DNA from: Ramlibacter sp. Leaf400
GTDB lineage: Bacteria > Pseudomonadota > Gammaproteobacteria > Burkholderiales > Burkholderiaceae_C
Direction: 5' to 3'
Assembly: GCF_001424545.1 (NCBI RefSeq)
Contig: NZ_LMQL01000011.1
Location: forward strand, 38,593-102,592
Length of the DNA stretch: 64,000 bases
Part shown: piece after piece, positions 26,403 through 35,395 of the stretch
Layout: the number at the start of each line of letters is the position of its first letter
Position numbering within the stretch: position 1 is the stretch's first letter
The notes under the pieces: generated by a model
What the model saw: the letters and a program-made list of their open reading frames with translations, nothing else
Told to the model about the DNA's origin: nothing
Databases searched by the model: none
Translations under genes and position numbers: made by a program

Positions 26403-28340
26403 GTTGCGCACGCGGCTCTCGTCGCGCAGCCGCGCCTCTTCCTTCAGGCGCACGCAGGCCGGGAAGGCCTGGTAGCCGGGCCTGGCGCATTCGGTCTGCA
26501 GGCAGAACTCCTTCATCAGGAACATCTTGTCCTTGCAGGTTTCCGAGGGCGGCACCAGCCGGGGTTGCTGCGGCGCGCGCGCGGCAGTCTGGGACGGTCC
26601 CGGTTCTTCGACGCGCGCGTGGAGTTGTTCCACCACCGGTGCGGGCGCGGCCGCGGGCGCTCCGGCGACAGTGATGGCCGTCGGCGTGGGGGCGGGACGC
26701 TTGGCGGGAGTGGTGGTCGAAGCCGGGCGCGCCGCCCCGGAAGCTGACGGCTTCACGCTGGCCACCGGTGAGGCTGCAGTGGCCGCCGTCGACGCGTTGT
26801 TGGCGGGTTGCGCGGACGTCTGCGCGGCCGGACCGGAAGATGGCGTCGCGGGCGTTGGGGCCGTGCTCGCCTGCGAAGCCGCCGCCACGGGCGTGCCCGC
26901 GTCCGCCCCGGGGCTGCGGGTCCAGAGCAGAATCGCGACGAGGCCGACGCCCGCGAGCGCCGCCGCGGCGCCGACCCAGGGCAGGGCCGGCTTGGCGCGC
27001 GGCATGGATGCCGGCCTGGCGTCGCTCGCAGGCACCGGGCGAACGACGGCGGGCGCCGCTTGCTCCTGCGGTGTGCCCTGCGATTCCCTCAACGCCTGCC
27101 AGGCACGCTCGGCCTCGGAGGGGTCGCTGCCGTAGGCCAGGGGCATGGTCGCCGTGGAGGGCGGCAGGGAGGGCTCGACGGCCACGGGGGGCACCTGCAC
27201 GCGCGTCATGCCACGCAGCATGGTGAGGTCGGGACTCTCGGGCGTGGCGAGCCGCTGCAGGCGCCGCCGCGCCAGGTCGGCGTAGATGCCTTCGGGGAAA
27301 CGCTGCAGGAAGCCTTCGAGCTCGCGCGGGTCGGTGGCATCGCGCACGTCGCGCCAGTACTCCAGCTCAAGCTCCTGCGTGATCGGTGCGCCGGGGATGG
27401 TCGGGGCGCGGTGGGACGGGATCGAGGGCAGCGGCGCGATTCCCGGCAACGTGGGCGACGGCACGCGCGGTTGGGCCTGCGGCACCACCATGGCCGGCAG
27501 GTCCAGGTGGGGGAAGGCTCCCCGCAGGCCCTGCCAGAACTCGGCAGCCGTGGCGAAACGCTCGTCGCGGTTCTTGGCCAGCGCACGCGCCATCACGATG
27601 TCGACGGCGGGCGGCAGTTCCGGCACCACCGAACTGGGCGCCGCGGGCGCGTGCCCCAGCACCTGGTGGATGACGGAAAAATCGTTGTCGCCGTCGAAGG
27701 GCCGCGAGCCCGTGAGCATCTGGTAGGTGACCACCGCGGCCGAGAACAGGTCGGCCCGGGCGTCCACCTTCAGGCCCTGCACCTGCTCGGGCGCCATGTA
27801 CTTCAGCGTGCCGATCATGCTGCCCTGCGTGCGGGTGGACTCGCCCGCGATGCGCGCCACACCGAAGTCGGTGAGCTTGAGGCGGCCGCCGACTTCGACC
27901 AGCAGGTTGGCCGGCTTGATGTCGCGGTGGACCACGCCCTGCCGGTGGGCGTAGTCGAGCGCCGCCAGCAGGTCGTGCACCAGGTGCAGCGCGTCGGTCA
28001 CTTCGTAGCGGCCGCCGCGGTCCAGCAGCTGCTTGAGGTCGTCGCCCGAGACGAACTCCATCACCAGGAAGGCCGTGTCGCCGTCGCGGTCGGAGTCGTA
28101 GACGCTGACGATGTTGGGGTGCTGCAGCCGCGCCGCGGATCGCGCCTCGATGCGGAAGCGCTCCTCGTATTCCGCCGCGGCCGCCGTGCCCAGGCCGTCG
28201 ACCATGATGGTCTTGATGGCGACCTGCCGGTCCAGGTTGGGGTCGAGGGCCTCGTAGACGACGCCCATGGCGCCCTTGCCGAGGACTCGGACGAGGTCGT
28301 AGCGGCCGAGTTTCTTGAGGTGCACGTGAGACGCTTGCAA
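26400..28340 (-). CDS. membrane-anchored Ser/Thr protein kinase (Hanks type)
   Basis: 646 residues. The kinase domain (12-275) has all catalytic motifs: glycine loop GKGAMG, VAIKTI (Lys43), VVHRDIKPANLL (Asp140), DFGVAR (Asp158) and MAPEQ. After a Pro-rich linker, a single TM helix lies at about 454-474. A long Ala/Pro/Thr-rich outer segment follows, then a C-terminal module with four Cys (602, 613, 618, 629), possibly disulfide-bonded in the periplasm. It starts 3 bp after the cyclase-FHA stop, so the two are co-transcribed; the FHA partner is a likely phosphorylation target or docking protein. Confidence 0.92.
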   Translation of the reverse strand: MQASHVHLKKLGRYDLVRVLGKGAMGVVYEALDPNLDRQVAIKTIMVDGLGTAAAAEYEERFRIEARSAARLQHPNIVSVYDSDRDGDTAFLVMEFVSGDDLKQLLDRGGRYEVTDALHLVHDLLAALDYAHRQGVVHRDIKPANLLVEVGGRLKLTDFGVARIAGESTRTQGSMIGTLKYMAPEQVQGLKVDARADLFSAAVVTYQMLTGSRPFDGDNDFSVIHQVLGHAPAAPSSVVPELPPAVDIVMARALAKNRDERFATAAEFWQGLRGAFPHLDLPAMVVPQAQPRVPSPTLPGIAPLPSIPSHRAPTIPGAPITQELELEYWRDVRDATDPRELEGFLQRFPEGIYADLARRRLQRLATPESPDLTMLRGMTRVQVPPVAVEPSLPPSTATMPLAYGSDPSEAERAWQALRESQGTPQEQAAPAVVRPVPASDARPASMPRAKPALPWVGAAAALAGVGLVAILLWTRSPGADAGTPVAAASQASTAPTPATPSSGPAAQTSAQPANNASTAATAASPVASVKPSASGAARPASTTTPAKRPAPTPTAITVAGAPAAAPAPVVEQLHARVEEPGPSQTAARAPQQPRLVPPSETCKDKMFLMKEFCLQTECARPGYQAFPACVRLKEEARLRDESRVRN

Positions 28341-28343
28341 GTG

Positions 28344-29234
28344 TCAGGCCACGACGGCGAACTCCACCCGGGGCGCGGCTTCGGCCTCACGCTCGCAGCC
28401 CAGCGTGATGAGACCGTTGCCGACCAGGTAGCACTCGGTCCGCCGCAGGACCAGGGGAGTGTTGCCGCCGCCCATGTAGACCCAGGTCCCGAAACTGGAC
28501 TGGTCGCTCAGGATGAAATGGCCACCCTTCCAGTCGACCGTGGCGTGGACGCGTGACACGCGGGCATCGTTGATCGAGAGCGCGGCCGTGGCGGCGCGGC
28601 CCAGGGTGAGCGACGCCCCGTGCGGGTCGAGCCGAAGAGTCTGGCCGCCGCCGGTGAGTTCCAGGTGCGCGTCGTCCGAGGCCTTGAACATGGACGCGCC
28701 CATCATGGTGGCGTCGGCATCCCGCTCGGGCTGCCACTGCACGCGGTACACCTCGGTCTGCTCGTTCTTGCCGCGCAGGAACATGGGCCCGAGGCTGCGC
28801 AGCTTGGCGCGCAGGTCGGGCTTGAGCGCATCGAGCACGCGGTTGGTGGTGAGGATCTGCTCGGCGCCCGCCAGGTCGGCCAGCCGCGCGGCGCTGTTGA
28901 CCGCGTCGCCGTAGCAGTCGCCCTGGATCTCGACGACTTCGCCCGATTCGACACCCATCTGCATCTGGACCGGCTTGCCGGCGCCGCCGGGGTAGACCGG
29001 CGCGTCCTGCAGGCGCTTCTGGATGCCGACGCAGGCGGCGATGGCATCGGATTCGTCGGGAAAGACCACGAAAAGGCCATCGCCCAGCAGCTTCACCACA
29101 CGGCCGCGGTGCTGTTCGAAGCTGCGTGAAAGGGCCGTCGTGAGCTGGGTGACGAAGCGGCCGGCCGTCTCGTCGCCCAGCCTCTCGAAGATGCCGGTGC
29201 TTCCGACCAGGTCAGCAAAAACAACGGTGGCCAT
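28344..29234 (-). CDS. class III nucleotide cyclase domain fused to FHA domain
   Basis: 296 residues. The N-terminal adenylate/guanylate cyclase catalytic domain (1-165) shows VVFADLVGST with metal-binding Asp8, GDGLFVVFPD with Asp52, and GDAVNSAARLADLAG. The C-terminal FHA domain (about 200-280) shows LTLGRAATAALSINDARVSRVHA and SSFGTWV, the phosphothreonine-binding signature. It probably couples cyclic nucleotide synthesis to phosphorylation by the adjacent kinase. There is no membrane segment, so it is cytoplasmic. Only 90 bp separate it from tRNA-Pro. Confidence 0.92.
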   Translation of the reverse strand: MATVVFADLVGSTGIFERLGDETAGRFVTQLTTALSRSFEQHRGRVVKLLGDGLFVVFPDESDAIAACVGIQKRLQDAPVYPGGAGKPVQMQMGVESGEVVEIQGDCYGDAVNSAARLADLAGAEQILTTNRVLDALKPDLRAKLRSLGPMFLRGKNEQTEVYRVQWQPERDADATMMGASMFKASDDAHLELTGGGQTLRLDPHGASLTLGRAATAALSINDARVSRVHATVDWKGGHFILSDQSSFGTWVYMGGGNTPLVLRRTECYLVGNGLITLGCEREAEAAPRVEFAVVA

Positions 29235-29276
29235 GTCGCGGCCATTCTATGCGCCAAGCTCTGCAAGAACAAAGAA

Positions 29277-29301
29277 GCCGGCGCGACGGTGTCGCGCCGG
29301 C
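29277..29301 (-). terminator. terminator downstream of tRNA-Pro
   Basis: The stem GCCGGCGCGAC-GGT-GTCGCGCCGGC (11 bp) is followed on the minus strand by TTCTTTGTTC. It lies 23 bp past the tRNA 3' end and upstream of the cyclase gene. Confidence 0.75.
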
Positions 29302-29324
29302 CACGAAGTGACTTCAGCAAAAAA

Positions 29325-29401
29325 TGGTCGGCGTGGCGGGATTCGAACTCGCGACCCCTTGCACCCCATGCAAGTGCGCTACCAGGCTGCGCTACACGCC
29401 G
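29325..29401 (-). tRNA. tRNA-Pro (anticodon GGG)
   Basis: A 77-nt cloverleaf with encoded CCA. The acceptor stem CGGCGTG pairs with CACGCCG, with discriminator A. The D arm is GCGCAGCCTGGTAGCGC. The anticodon stem CTTGC/GCAAG encloses loop ATGGGGT, giving GGG, which reads CCC/CCU codons. The T arm contains GTTCGAATC. It is downstream of the ihfA-merR unit on the same strand, a typical betaproteobacterial arrangement. Confidence 0.97.
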
Positions 29402-29426
29402 AGCCCGCCATTATAGCCCGACGTCT

Positions 29427-29885
29427 TCAGTGGTTGGCCGACAGCAGGTCGCGGATCTCGAACAATTCGCGCCGGACCAGCAGCAGCTTCTCGGACACCT
29501 CGTCGGACTCGGGCGGCGGCGTGCTGTCCTCGAAGTCCTCGAGCGTGGAATCTTCCACCTCGATGACCTCGACACCTTCGAGCATCACTTCGCCCGCGCG
29601 GCGCTTGTCGCGCTCCATCTGCACCAGTTCCTGCAGCTTGTTGCGCGCGCCGCTGATGGTGAAGCCCTGGTCGTACAGCAGGTCGCGGATGCGCCGGATC
29701 ATCAGCACCTCGTGGTGCTGGTAGTAGCGCCGGTTGCCGCGCCGCTTCATCGGGCGAAGCTGCGTGAACTCCTGCTCCCAATAGCGCAGCACGTGCGGCT
29801 TGACGCCGCACAAGTCGCTGACCTCACCGATGGTGAAGTACCGCTTGGCCGGGATTGCGGGGAGTGCTTTCTCCACTGAAATCAA
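29427..29885 (-). CDS. MerR-family transcriptional regulator downstream of ihfA
   Basis: A 152-residue protein. The winged helix begins RYFTIGEVSDLCGVKPHVLRYWE (about 15-37) and continues with RRGNRRYYQ. A coiled-coil dimerisation helix follows, then an acidic C-terminus without clustered Cys, so it is not a metal sensor of the MerR/CueR type. This gene is conserved next to ihfA in many Proteobacteria; its target is not known to me. Confidence 0.9.
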   Translation of the reverse strand: MISVEKALPAIPAKRYFTIGEVSDLCGVKPHVLRYWEQEFTQLRPMKRRGNRRYYQHHEVLMIRRIRDLLYDQGFTISGARNKLQELVQMERDKRRAGEVMLEGVEVIEVEDSTLEDFEDSTPPPESDEVSEKLLLVRRELFEIRDLLSANH

Positions 29886-29967
29886 TGTCGTAGGAGAGAA
29901 AGCTGCTAGGTTACTCTAAGACAGCCGCCGCGCAAAGCGGCCGACGCGCATTGCGCGCGGTTGTTGC

Positions 29968-30306
29968 TCAATCGCCAGCGGAGGCTTCGGCGCCCTGCCC
30001 CTGGATCTGTTCCTTGAGCTTGTGGCTGGCGTGGAAGGTGACCACGCGGCGCGCCTTGATCGGGATCGCTTCGCCGGTGCGCGGGTTGCGGCCGGGGCGG
30101 GGCGCCTTGGTGCGGATCTGGAAGTTGCCGAAGCCGGAGATCTTGACGTCCTTGCCTTCGACCAGGCTGCCCGCGATCAGGTCGAAGAACGCGTCGATCA
30201 TGTCCTTGGACTCGCGCTTGTTCAGCCCGATCTGCTCGAACAGCAGCTCCGCGAGTTGCGCCTTGGTGAGCGCCGGCGTCTCCAGGCTTTCGACCGTGAA
30301 CTCCAT
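29968..30306 (-). CDS. ihfA: integration host factor subunit alpha
   Basis: A 112-residue HU/IHF-family DNA-bending protein. The beta-arm segment [21 protein letters not shown] carries the Pro that intercalates in [25 protein letters not shown] is the N-terminal helix pair of IHF alpha. ATG 30306 is chosen because AGGGA sits about 10 bp ahead of it; an upstream ATG (30336) would add ten residues. The gene follows pheT, as usual, giving co-expression with the phenylalanyl-tRNA synthetase operon. Confidence 0.95.
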   Translation of the reverse strand: MEFTVESLETPALTKAQLAELLFEQIGLNKRESKDMIDAFFDLIAGSLVEGKDVKISGFGNFQIRTKAPRPGRNPRTGEAIPIKARRVVTFHASHKLKEQIQGQGAEASAGD

Positions 30307-30346
30307 CGTGGGTTCTTCCCTTGTTGTTGTCAGCATGCCGGACCTC

Positions 30347-32764
30347 CTAGCTCCTGAGCCGGCCGCCGAGCCGATCGCCGACGCTGGCGACGACGGCCCG
30401 CACTGCCGCTTCGATCTGGTCGTCGGTCAGTGTGGCCTCGGGGCTGGCGAGCGTCAAGCGAACGGCCAGGCTTTTCTCGCCCGCGGCCATGCCGGCAGTG
30501 GCCTGCTTGGGCTTGTAGACGTCGAACAGCAACGCGTCGCGCAGTAGCCCGCCCGTGTCGGCGGCGTGGATCGCGTCCATCAGCGCCGCATGCGAGACGG
30601 CATCGGCCACGATCACGGCGATGTCGCGCTCGGCCGGCTGGAAGCGCGGCACCGGCTGGAAGGACGGGATCTCGCGCGCGAGCACGGCATCGAGGTCCAG
30701 CTCGAACAGCACCGGAGCGTGCGGCAGGTCCCAGGCCTGTCGCCAGCGGGGATGCAGTTCACCGAGGAAGCCCACGGGACAGCCGTCGATCTCGATCGAC
30801 GCGCAACGGCCCGGATGCAGGGCCGGATGCGTGGCCGGCCGGAACACACCGCGCCGCGGTGACAGCAGTGCCTCGACGTCGCCCTTGATGTCGTAGAAGT
30901 CCGCGCCAAGCCCCTTGCGCGCCCATTGCAGGCCGTCGGCCTCGCCGTACGCGAGGCCAGCCACGCGCATCGGCTGCCGCACGCTGCGCACCGTGGATTC
31001 ACCCGTGGCGACCGAAGCGTCGCGCAGGAACACGCGGCCCACCTCGAAGACGCGCACGCGCTCGGCCTTGCGGTCCAGGTTGAAGCGCAGCACCTGCAGC
31101 AGCGAGCCGACCAGTGACGAGCGCATCACGCTCATCTGGCTGGCGATCGGGTTCAACAGGCGGATCGGGTCGGCGTTGCCGGCGAGATCGCGCTCCCAGC
31201 TTTCCTCGACGAAGCTGAAATTGATCGTCTCCTGGTAGCCGAGCGCCGCGATCAGGCGACGGATCGCGAAGCGCGAGCGACGCGACTCGGGCGGCAGCTT
31301 GGCCGTGATCGGCGCCAGCGGCGGCGTGGTGGGCAGGCGCTCGTAGCCGACGATGCGCGCGACTTCCTCGATCAGGTCTTCCTCGATCGAGAGGTCGAAG
31401 CGGTACGGCGGCGGGGTGACGGTGACGGTGCCTTCGGCCGCCCTTGCCGGCAGGCCCAGGCGCCGGAAGGCGTCCAGGCACTGCTCCTGCGACACCGGCA
31501 TGCCGATCACCTTGGCGGCGCGCGCGACGCGCATGGCCACCGGCCTGGCTTCGGGCAGCGACAGCACCTGGTCGTCCATCGGGCCGGGCTCGCCGCCGCA
31601 GATCTCCAGGATCAGCCGCGTGATGTGTTCGATGTGCTCGACCGTCAGGCTCGGGTCGACGCCGCGCTCGAAGCGATGCCCGGCGTCGGTGGAGAAGTTG
31701 TAGCGGCGCGAGCGCCCCTGCACTGCCTGCGGCCACCAGAACGCGGCCTCGACGTAGATGTTGCGGGTCTCGTCCGAGACGGCGGTGGCATCGCCGCCCA
31801 TGATGCCGGCCAGCGACTCGACTTCCCGGTCGTCGGCGATCACGCCGACCTTCTCGTCGACCGCGATCGTGTTGCCATTGAGCAGCTTGAGCTGTTCGCC
31901 CGGGCGGCCCCAGCGCACCTCGAGCCCGCCATGGATCTTGTCGAAGTCGAAGATGTGCGACGGCCGGCCGAACTCGAACATCACGTAGTTGGAGATGTCC
32001 ACCAGCGGCGTGACGCTGCGCTGGCCGCAGCGCGCCAGCCGGTCGACCATCCACTGCGGCGTCCTCGCCTTGGTGTCCACGTTGCGCACCACGCGGCCGG
32101 AGAAGCGCCCGCACAGGTCGGGCGCCTGCACCTTGACCTTGAGCTTGCCGTCGTGGACCGGGCGCACCGGCTCGAACTTCGGCTGCTTCAAGGGGGCGCC
32201 GGTCAGCGCCGACAGCTCGCGCGCCACGCCGTGGACGCTCAGCGCATGCGCGAGGTTGGGCGTGAGCTTGAGGGTGAACACGTGGTCGTCCAGCTGCAGG
32301 ACCTCGCGCACGTCCTGGCCGACGGGTGCATCGGCGGCGAGCTCCAGCAGGCCGCCATGGTCTTCGGACAGCTTCAGTTCGCGGGCTGAGCACAGCATGC
32401 CCTGGCTCTCGACGCCGCGCAGCTTGCCCAGCTTGATCTGGAATGGCTTGCCGTCCTCGCCGGGCGGCAGCTCGGCGCCGACCAGCGCCGTGGGCACGCG
32501 GATGCCCGGGCGCGCGTTCGGCGCGCCGCAGACGATGTTCAGCAGCTCGCCCTGCCCCACGTCCACCTGGCACACGCGCAGGCGGTCGGCGTTGGGGTGC
32601 TGGACGGCTTCCTTGATCTCGCCCACCACCACCCTGCTGAACGGCGGCGCGACGGGGCGCAGGTCCTCGACCTCCAGCCCGCCCATGGTGAGCACGTCGG
32701 CGATCTCTTTCGTGGACAGCGGCGGGTTGCAGAACTCGCGCAGCCAGGACTCGGGGAATTGCAT
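30347..32764 (-). CDS. pheT: phenylalanyl-tRNA synthetase beta subunit
   Basis: An 805-residue beta chain. The N-terminus [25 protein letters not shown] (given by position, 1-25) is the B1 domain. A tRNA-binding OB fold follows ([23 protein letters not shown] region), with the B5 domain near 410-480, the catalytic-like core, and the C-terminal anticodon-binding domain ([16 protein letters not shown] onwards). With PheS it forms the alpha2-beta2 enzyme that charges tRNA-Phe and edits Tyr. It starts 20 bp after pheS. Confidence 0.96.
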   Translation of the reverse strand: MQFPESWLREFCNPPLSTKEIADVLTMGGLEVEDLRPVAPPFSRVVVGEIKEAVQHPNADRLRVCQVDVGQGELLNIVCGAPNARPGIRVPTALVGAELPPGEDGKPFQIKLGKLRGVESQGMLCSARELKLSEDHGGLLELAADAPVGQDVREVLQLDDHVFTLKLTPNLAHALSVHGVARELSALTGAPLKQPKFEPVRPVHDGKLKVKVQAPDLCGRFSGRVVRNVDTKARTPQWMVDRLARCGQRSVTPLVDISNYVMFEFGRPSHIFDFDKIHGGLEVRWGRPGEQLKLLNGNTIAVDEKVGVIADDREVESLAGIMGGDATAVSDETRNIYVEAAFWWPQAVQGRSRRYNFSTDAGHRFERGVDPSLTVEHIEHITRLILEICGGEPGPMDDQVLSLPEARPVAMRVARAAKVIGMPVSQEQCLDAFRRLGLPARAAEGTVTVTPPPYRFDLSIEEDLIEEVARIVGYERLPTTPPLAPITAKLPPESRRSRFAIRRLIAALGYQETINFSFVEESWERDLAGNADPIRLLNPIASQMSVMRSSLVGSLLQVLRFNLDRKAERVRVFEVGRVFLRDASVATGESTVRSVRQPMRVAGLAYGEADGLQWARKGLGADFYDIKGDVEALLSPRRGVFRPATHPALHPGRCASIEIDGCPVGFLGELHPRWRQAWDLPHAPVLFELDLDAVLAREIPSFQPVPRFQPAERDIAVIVADAVSHAALMDAIHAADTGGLLRDALLFDVYKPKQATAGMAAGEKSLAVRLTLASPEATLTDDQIEAAVRAVVASVGDRLGGRLRS

Positions 32765-32784
32765 GTTGGCTCTTGGCTTGCGGT

Positions 32785-33828
32785 TCAGCGGAACTGGCGA
32801 AGGAATCGGATGTCGCCGTCGAAGAACAGGCGCAGGTCGTTCACCCCGTAGCGCAGCATGGTCAGGCGGTCCGGGCCCATGCCGAAGGCGAAGCCGATGT
32901 ACTTCTCGGGGTCCAGGCCCATGTTGCGAACCACGGCGGGATGCACCTGGCCCGAGCCGGCCACTTCCAGCCAGCGGCCGGCCAGCGGACCGCTCTGGAA
33001 CTGGATGTCGATCTCCGCGCTGGGCTCGGTGAAGGGGAAGAAGCTCGGACGGAAGCGCAGGGCCAGGTCGTCGCTCTCGAAGAACGTGCGGCAGAAGTCG
33101 GTGAAGACGACCTTCAGGTCCTTGAAGCTGACGTTCTCGCCCAGCCACAGGCCTTCGCACTGGTGGAACATGGGCGAGTGCGTGGCATCGCTGTCGACGC
33201 GGTACGTGCGGCCCGGCGCGATGACGCGGATCTCGGGCATCTCGCCTCCGGCGTACTTCCTCACGTGCTGCTGCGCGTAGCGCACCTGCATCGGGCTGGT
33301 GTGCGGACGCAGGTTGTAGGGGATGCCGTCCTCGCCGTTGATGTCGACGTAGAACGTGTCCTGCATCGACCGCGCCGGGTGGTTGGGCGGGTTGTTCAGC
33401 GAAGTGAAGCTGTGCCAGTCGCTCTCGACTTCGGGGCCGTCGGCCACGTCGAAGCCCATGCTGGCGAAGATTAGCTCGATGCGCTCGAGCGTGAGGCTCA
33501 CGGGGTGCAGGCCGCCGGGCTCGCGCACGCGTCCCGGCAGGCTGACGTCCAGCGCCTCGGCCTTGAGCTGCAGCTCGAGTTCGGCGTCGGCCAGCGCCTG
33601 CCGCCTCTCGGCCAGGGCCGCCTCGATCGCCTGCTTGGCGACGTTGATCGCGGCGCCGCGGCCCTTCTTCTCCTCCACCGGCAGCGCGGCCAGGCCCTTC
33701 ATCAGCTCGGTGATGCGGCCAGCCTTGCCGGTGAACTGCGCCTTGGCATTCTCCAGGTCGGCCGGGGTGGCGGCCTGGGCGAACGCGCGTCGCGCGGTCT
33801 CGACGATCGAATCCAGATCTTGGGTCAT
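32785..33828 (-). CDS. pheS: phenylalanyl-tRNA synthetase alpha subunit
   Basis: A 347-residue class II synthetase subunit with an N-terminal coiled coil and motifs [53 protein letters not shown] (motif 2 region) and [17 protein letters not shown] (motif 3). It binds Phe and ATP. It lies in the rplT-pheS-pheT-ihfA order typical of Proteobacteria; a hairpin at 33838-33868 separates it from rplT. Confidence 0.96.
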   Translation of the reverse strand: MTQDLDSIVETARRAFAQAATPADLENAKAQFTGKAGRITELMKGLAALPVEEKKGRGAAINVAKQAIEAALAERRQALADAELELQLKAEALDVSLPGRVREPGGLHPVSLTLERIELIFASMGFDVADGPEVESDWHSFTSLNNPPNHPARSMQDTFYVDINGEDGIPYNLRPHTSPMQVRYAQQHVRKYAGGEMPEIRVIAPGRTYRVDSDATHSPMFHQCEGLWLGENVSFKDLKVVFTDFCRTFFESDDLALRFRPSFFPFTEPSAEIDIQFQSGPLAGRWLEVAGSGQVHPAVVRNMGLDPEKYIGFAFGMGPDRLTMLRYGVNDLRLFFDGDIRFLRQFR

Positions 33829-33837
33829 CAGAAGAAA

Positions 33838-33868
33838 ACAGGGGCTAGTGCAGCGCCCTAGCCCCTGT
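33838..33868. terminator. hairpin between rplT and pheS (GGGGCTAG family)
   Basis: A perfect 11-bp stem (ACAGGGGCTAG / CTAGCCCCTGT) with a 9-nt loop. It lies just upstream of the pheS ATG on the minus strand. The core matches the phaC-phaA inverted array. It may be an attenuator or a processing site; no strong T-run follows. Confidence 0.6.
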
Positions 33869-33921
33869 CCTTGAAGTTACCGTTGCACCGGATGCGCCTT
33901 GCGGCGCGTCCGGCCGCGAAC

Positions 33922-34281
33922 TCAAGCAGCCAGCTTGGCCTTCACCTGGTTCACGATGCCGGCAAAAGCCGCCGGGTCGTGCACGGCGATGTCGGCCAGG
34001 ACCTTGCGGTCGATGTCGATGCCGGCCTTGCGGATGCCATTGGCGAACTGGCTGTAGGTCAGCCCGTTCTCGCGGGCGGCCGCATTGATACGGGCGATCC
34101 ACAGCTGGCGGAAGACGCGCTTCTTGGCGCGGCGGTCGCGGTACGCATACTGGCCCGCCTTCATCACCGCCTGCTTGGCGATGCGGAAGACGTTGCCGCG
34201 GCGGCCGCGGAAGCCCTTGGCGAGGGCGAGGACCTTCTTGTGACGGGCGCGAGCCGTTACACCACGTTTGACGCGAGGCAT
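33922..34281 (-). CDS. rplT: 50S ribosomal protein L20
   Basis: A 119-residue, very basic rRNA-binding protein that starts [20 protein letters not shown] and contains [21 protein letters not shown] and the C-terminal globular part ([20 protein letters not shown]). It is essential early in 50S assembly and in enteric bacteria represses its own operon at the rpmI leader. It lies 25 bp after rpmI. Confidence 0.97.
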   Translation of the reverse strand: MPRVKRGVTARARHKKVLALAKGFRGRRGNVFRIAKQAVMKAGQYAYRDRRAKKRVFRQLWIARINAAARENGLTYSQFANGIRKAGIDIDRKVLADIAVHDPAAFAGIVNQVKAKLAA

Positions 34282-34306
34282 GTGTGTTCTCCTTCTTCGT
34301 CGTGGG

Positions 34307-34510
34307 TTACAGGCCGGCGAACGGCAACATCTGGGCCATGTGGCCCATGTTGGTCTCGTGCACGGTCACGGGGCCACGCAGGTGGCGCTTGTTCTTGGTG
34401 GTCTTCTTGGTCAGGATGTGACGCTTGAAGGCCTGGCCGCGCTTGACGGTGCCGCCGGGACGGACGCGGAAGCGCTTCTTGGCTCCGCTCTTGGTCTTCA
34501 TCTTGGGCAT
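34307..34510 (-). CDS. rpmI: 50S ribosomal protein L35
   Basis: A 67-residue basic protein, [20 protein letters not shown] through [20 protein letters not shown]. The start ATG at 34510 has GGAG upstream; a longer open frame (to 34651) crosses the hairpin leader and is not coding. It is co-transcribed with infC and rplT. The leader between infC and this gene contains three hairpins. Confidence 0.96.
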   Translation of the reverse strand: MPKMKTKSGAKKRFRVRPGGTVKRGQAFKRHILTKKTTKNKRHLRGPVTVHETNMGHMAQMLPFAGL

Positions 34511-34576
34511 GTGAATGCTCCTTCTCTTCTTGTGCTCGTGAGGCGCCGCGAATCCTTCGCGTCTTGATGGCCCCGA

Positions 34577-34660
34577 GCCACTTGTCGGCGAGTTTTCAAG
34601 CTCGCCACTTGTCGGCGAGTTCTTGAAGCTCGCCATGTTCGGGAAGGCCAAAGCCTTCCC
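34577..34660 (-). promoter_or_regulatory. three-hairpin leader between infC and rpmI
   Basis: On the minus strand the spacer reads a GGGAAGGC-TTTG-GCCTTCCC hairpin (34641-34660), then two tandem copies of GGCGAGCTT-loop-CTCGCC plus GACAAGTGG (34604-34635 and 34577-34603). In enteric bacteria the equivalent spacer carries the L20 autoregulatory site. The same function is proposed here but the structure is different. Confidence 0.5.
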
Positions 34661-34708
34661 TTCACCGGACCGCGCCGGCGACCAACCGATGCGATCCTGG
34701 GATCCTCT

Positions 34709-35311
34709 TTAAGCCGTCGCCGCCCCGGTGGCTTCGGCCGCGGGCTTGGCTTGTCCGCCGCCCGTCTTCTTGCGGCCCGGAGCGATCATCATGATCATCT
34801 GCCGGCCCTCGAGCTTGGGGAACTGCTCCACCAGGATGGTGTCGCCCAGCTCGTCGCGGATGCGCTGCAGCAGCGCCATCCCGATCTCCTGGTGCGTGAT
34901 CTCGCGGCCGCGGAAGCGCAGCGTGATCTTGCACTTGTCGCCCTCTTCAAGAAAACGCCGGATGTTGCGCATTTTGATGTTGTAGTCACCGTCGTCGGTG
35001 CCCGGGCGGAACTTGATTTCCTTGACCTCGATGACCTTCTGCTTGGATTTCGCTTCCGCGGCCTTCTTCTGCTCGAGGTACTTGAACTTGCCGTAGTCCA
35101 TCAGCCGGCACACGGGCGGGCTGGCGGTGGCGGCAATTTCGACCAGGTCCACATCCAGCTCGCCTGCCATCCGCAGGGCCTCCTGGAGGCTGACGATGCC
35201 CAGGGGCTCGTTGTCGGGTCCGGATAGCCGGACTTCCGGGGCCATGATCTCCCGGTTCAGGCGGTGCTTGCGTTCCTCGCGGTGGCGGCGGTCGCGGAAT
35301 TCAGTAGCGAT
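34709..35311 (-). CDS. infC: translation initiation factor IF-3 with ATC start codon
   Basis: 200 residues. The N-domain includes [21 protein letters not shown] and the C-domain includes [28 protein letters not shown]. No ATG/GTG/TTG fits the conserved N-terminus. ATC at 35309-35311 follows AAGGA by 8 nt and gives (M)[20 protein letters not shown]; the first in-frame ATG (35245) would delete 22 conserved residues. A rare AUU/AUC start is the known basis of IF-3 autorepression. IF-3 binds the 30S subunit and checks start codon-tRNA pairing. Confidence 0.93.
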   Translation of the reverse strand: MATEFRDRRHREERKHRLNREIMAPEVRLSGPDNEPLGIVSLQEALRMAGELDVDLVEIAATASPPVCRLMDYGKFKYLEQKKAAEAKSKQKVIEVKEIKFRPGTDDGDYNIKMRNIRRFLEEGDKCKITLRFRGREITHQEIGMALLQRIRDELGDTILVEQFPKLEGRQMIMMIAPGRKKTGGGQAKPAAEATGAATA

Positions 35312-35395
35312 GGTCTCGATCCTTAAAAAAGTGGGCTACCCAAGTAGCTGAGCCGCCCCAGTCCACGCCCGGCTCAGCTTGAACTTCAGTGAAGG

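Noticed and set aside
29325..29401. tRNA-Pro as an integration site
   Set aside because: No integrase gene or repeated tRNA 3' end is seen; flanking genes are in the usual conserved order.
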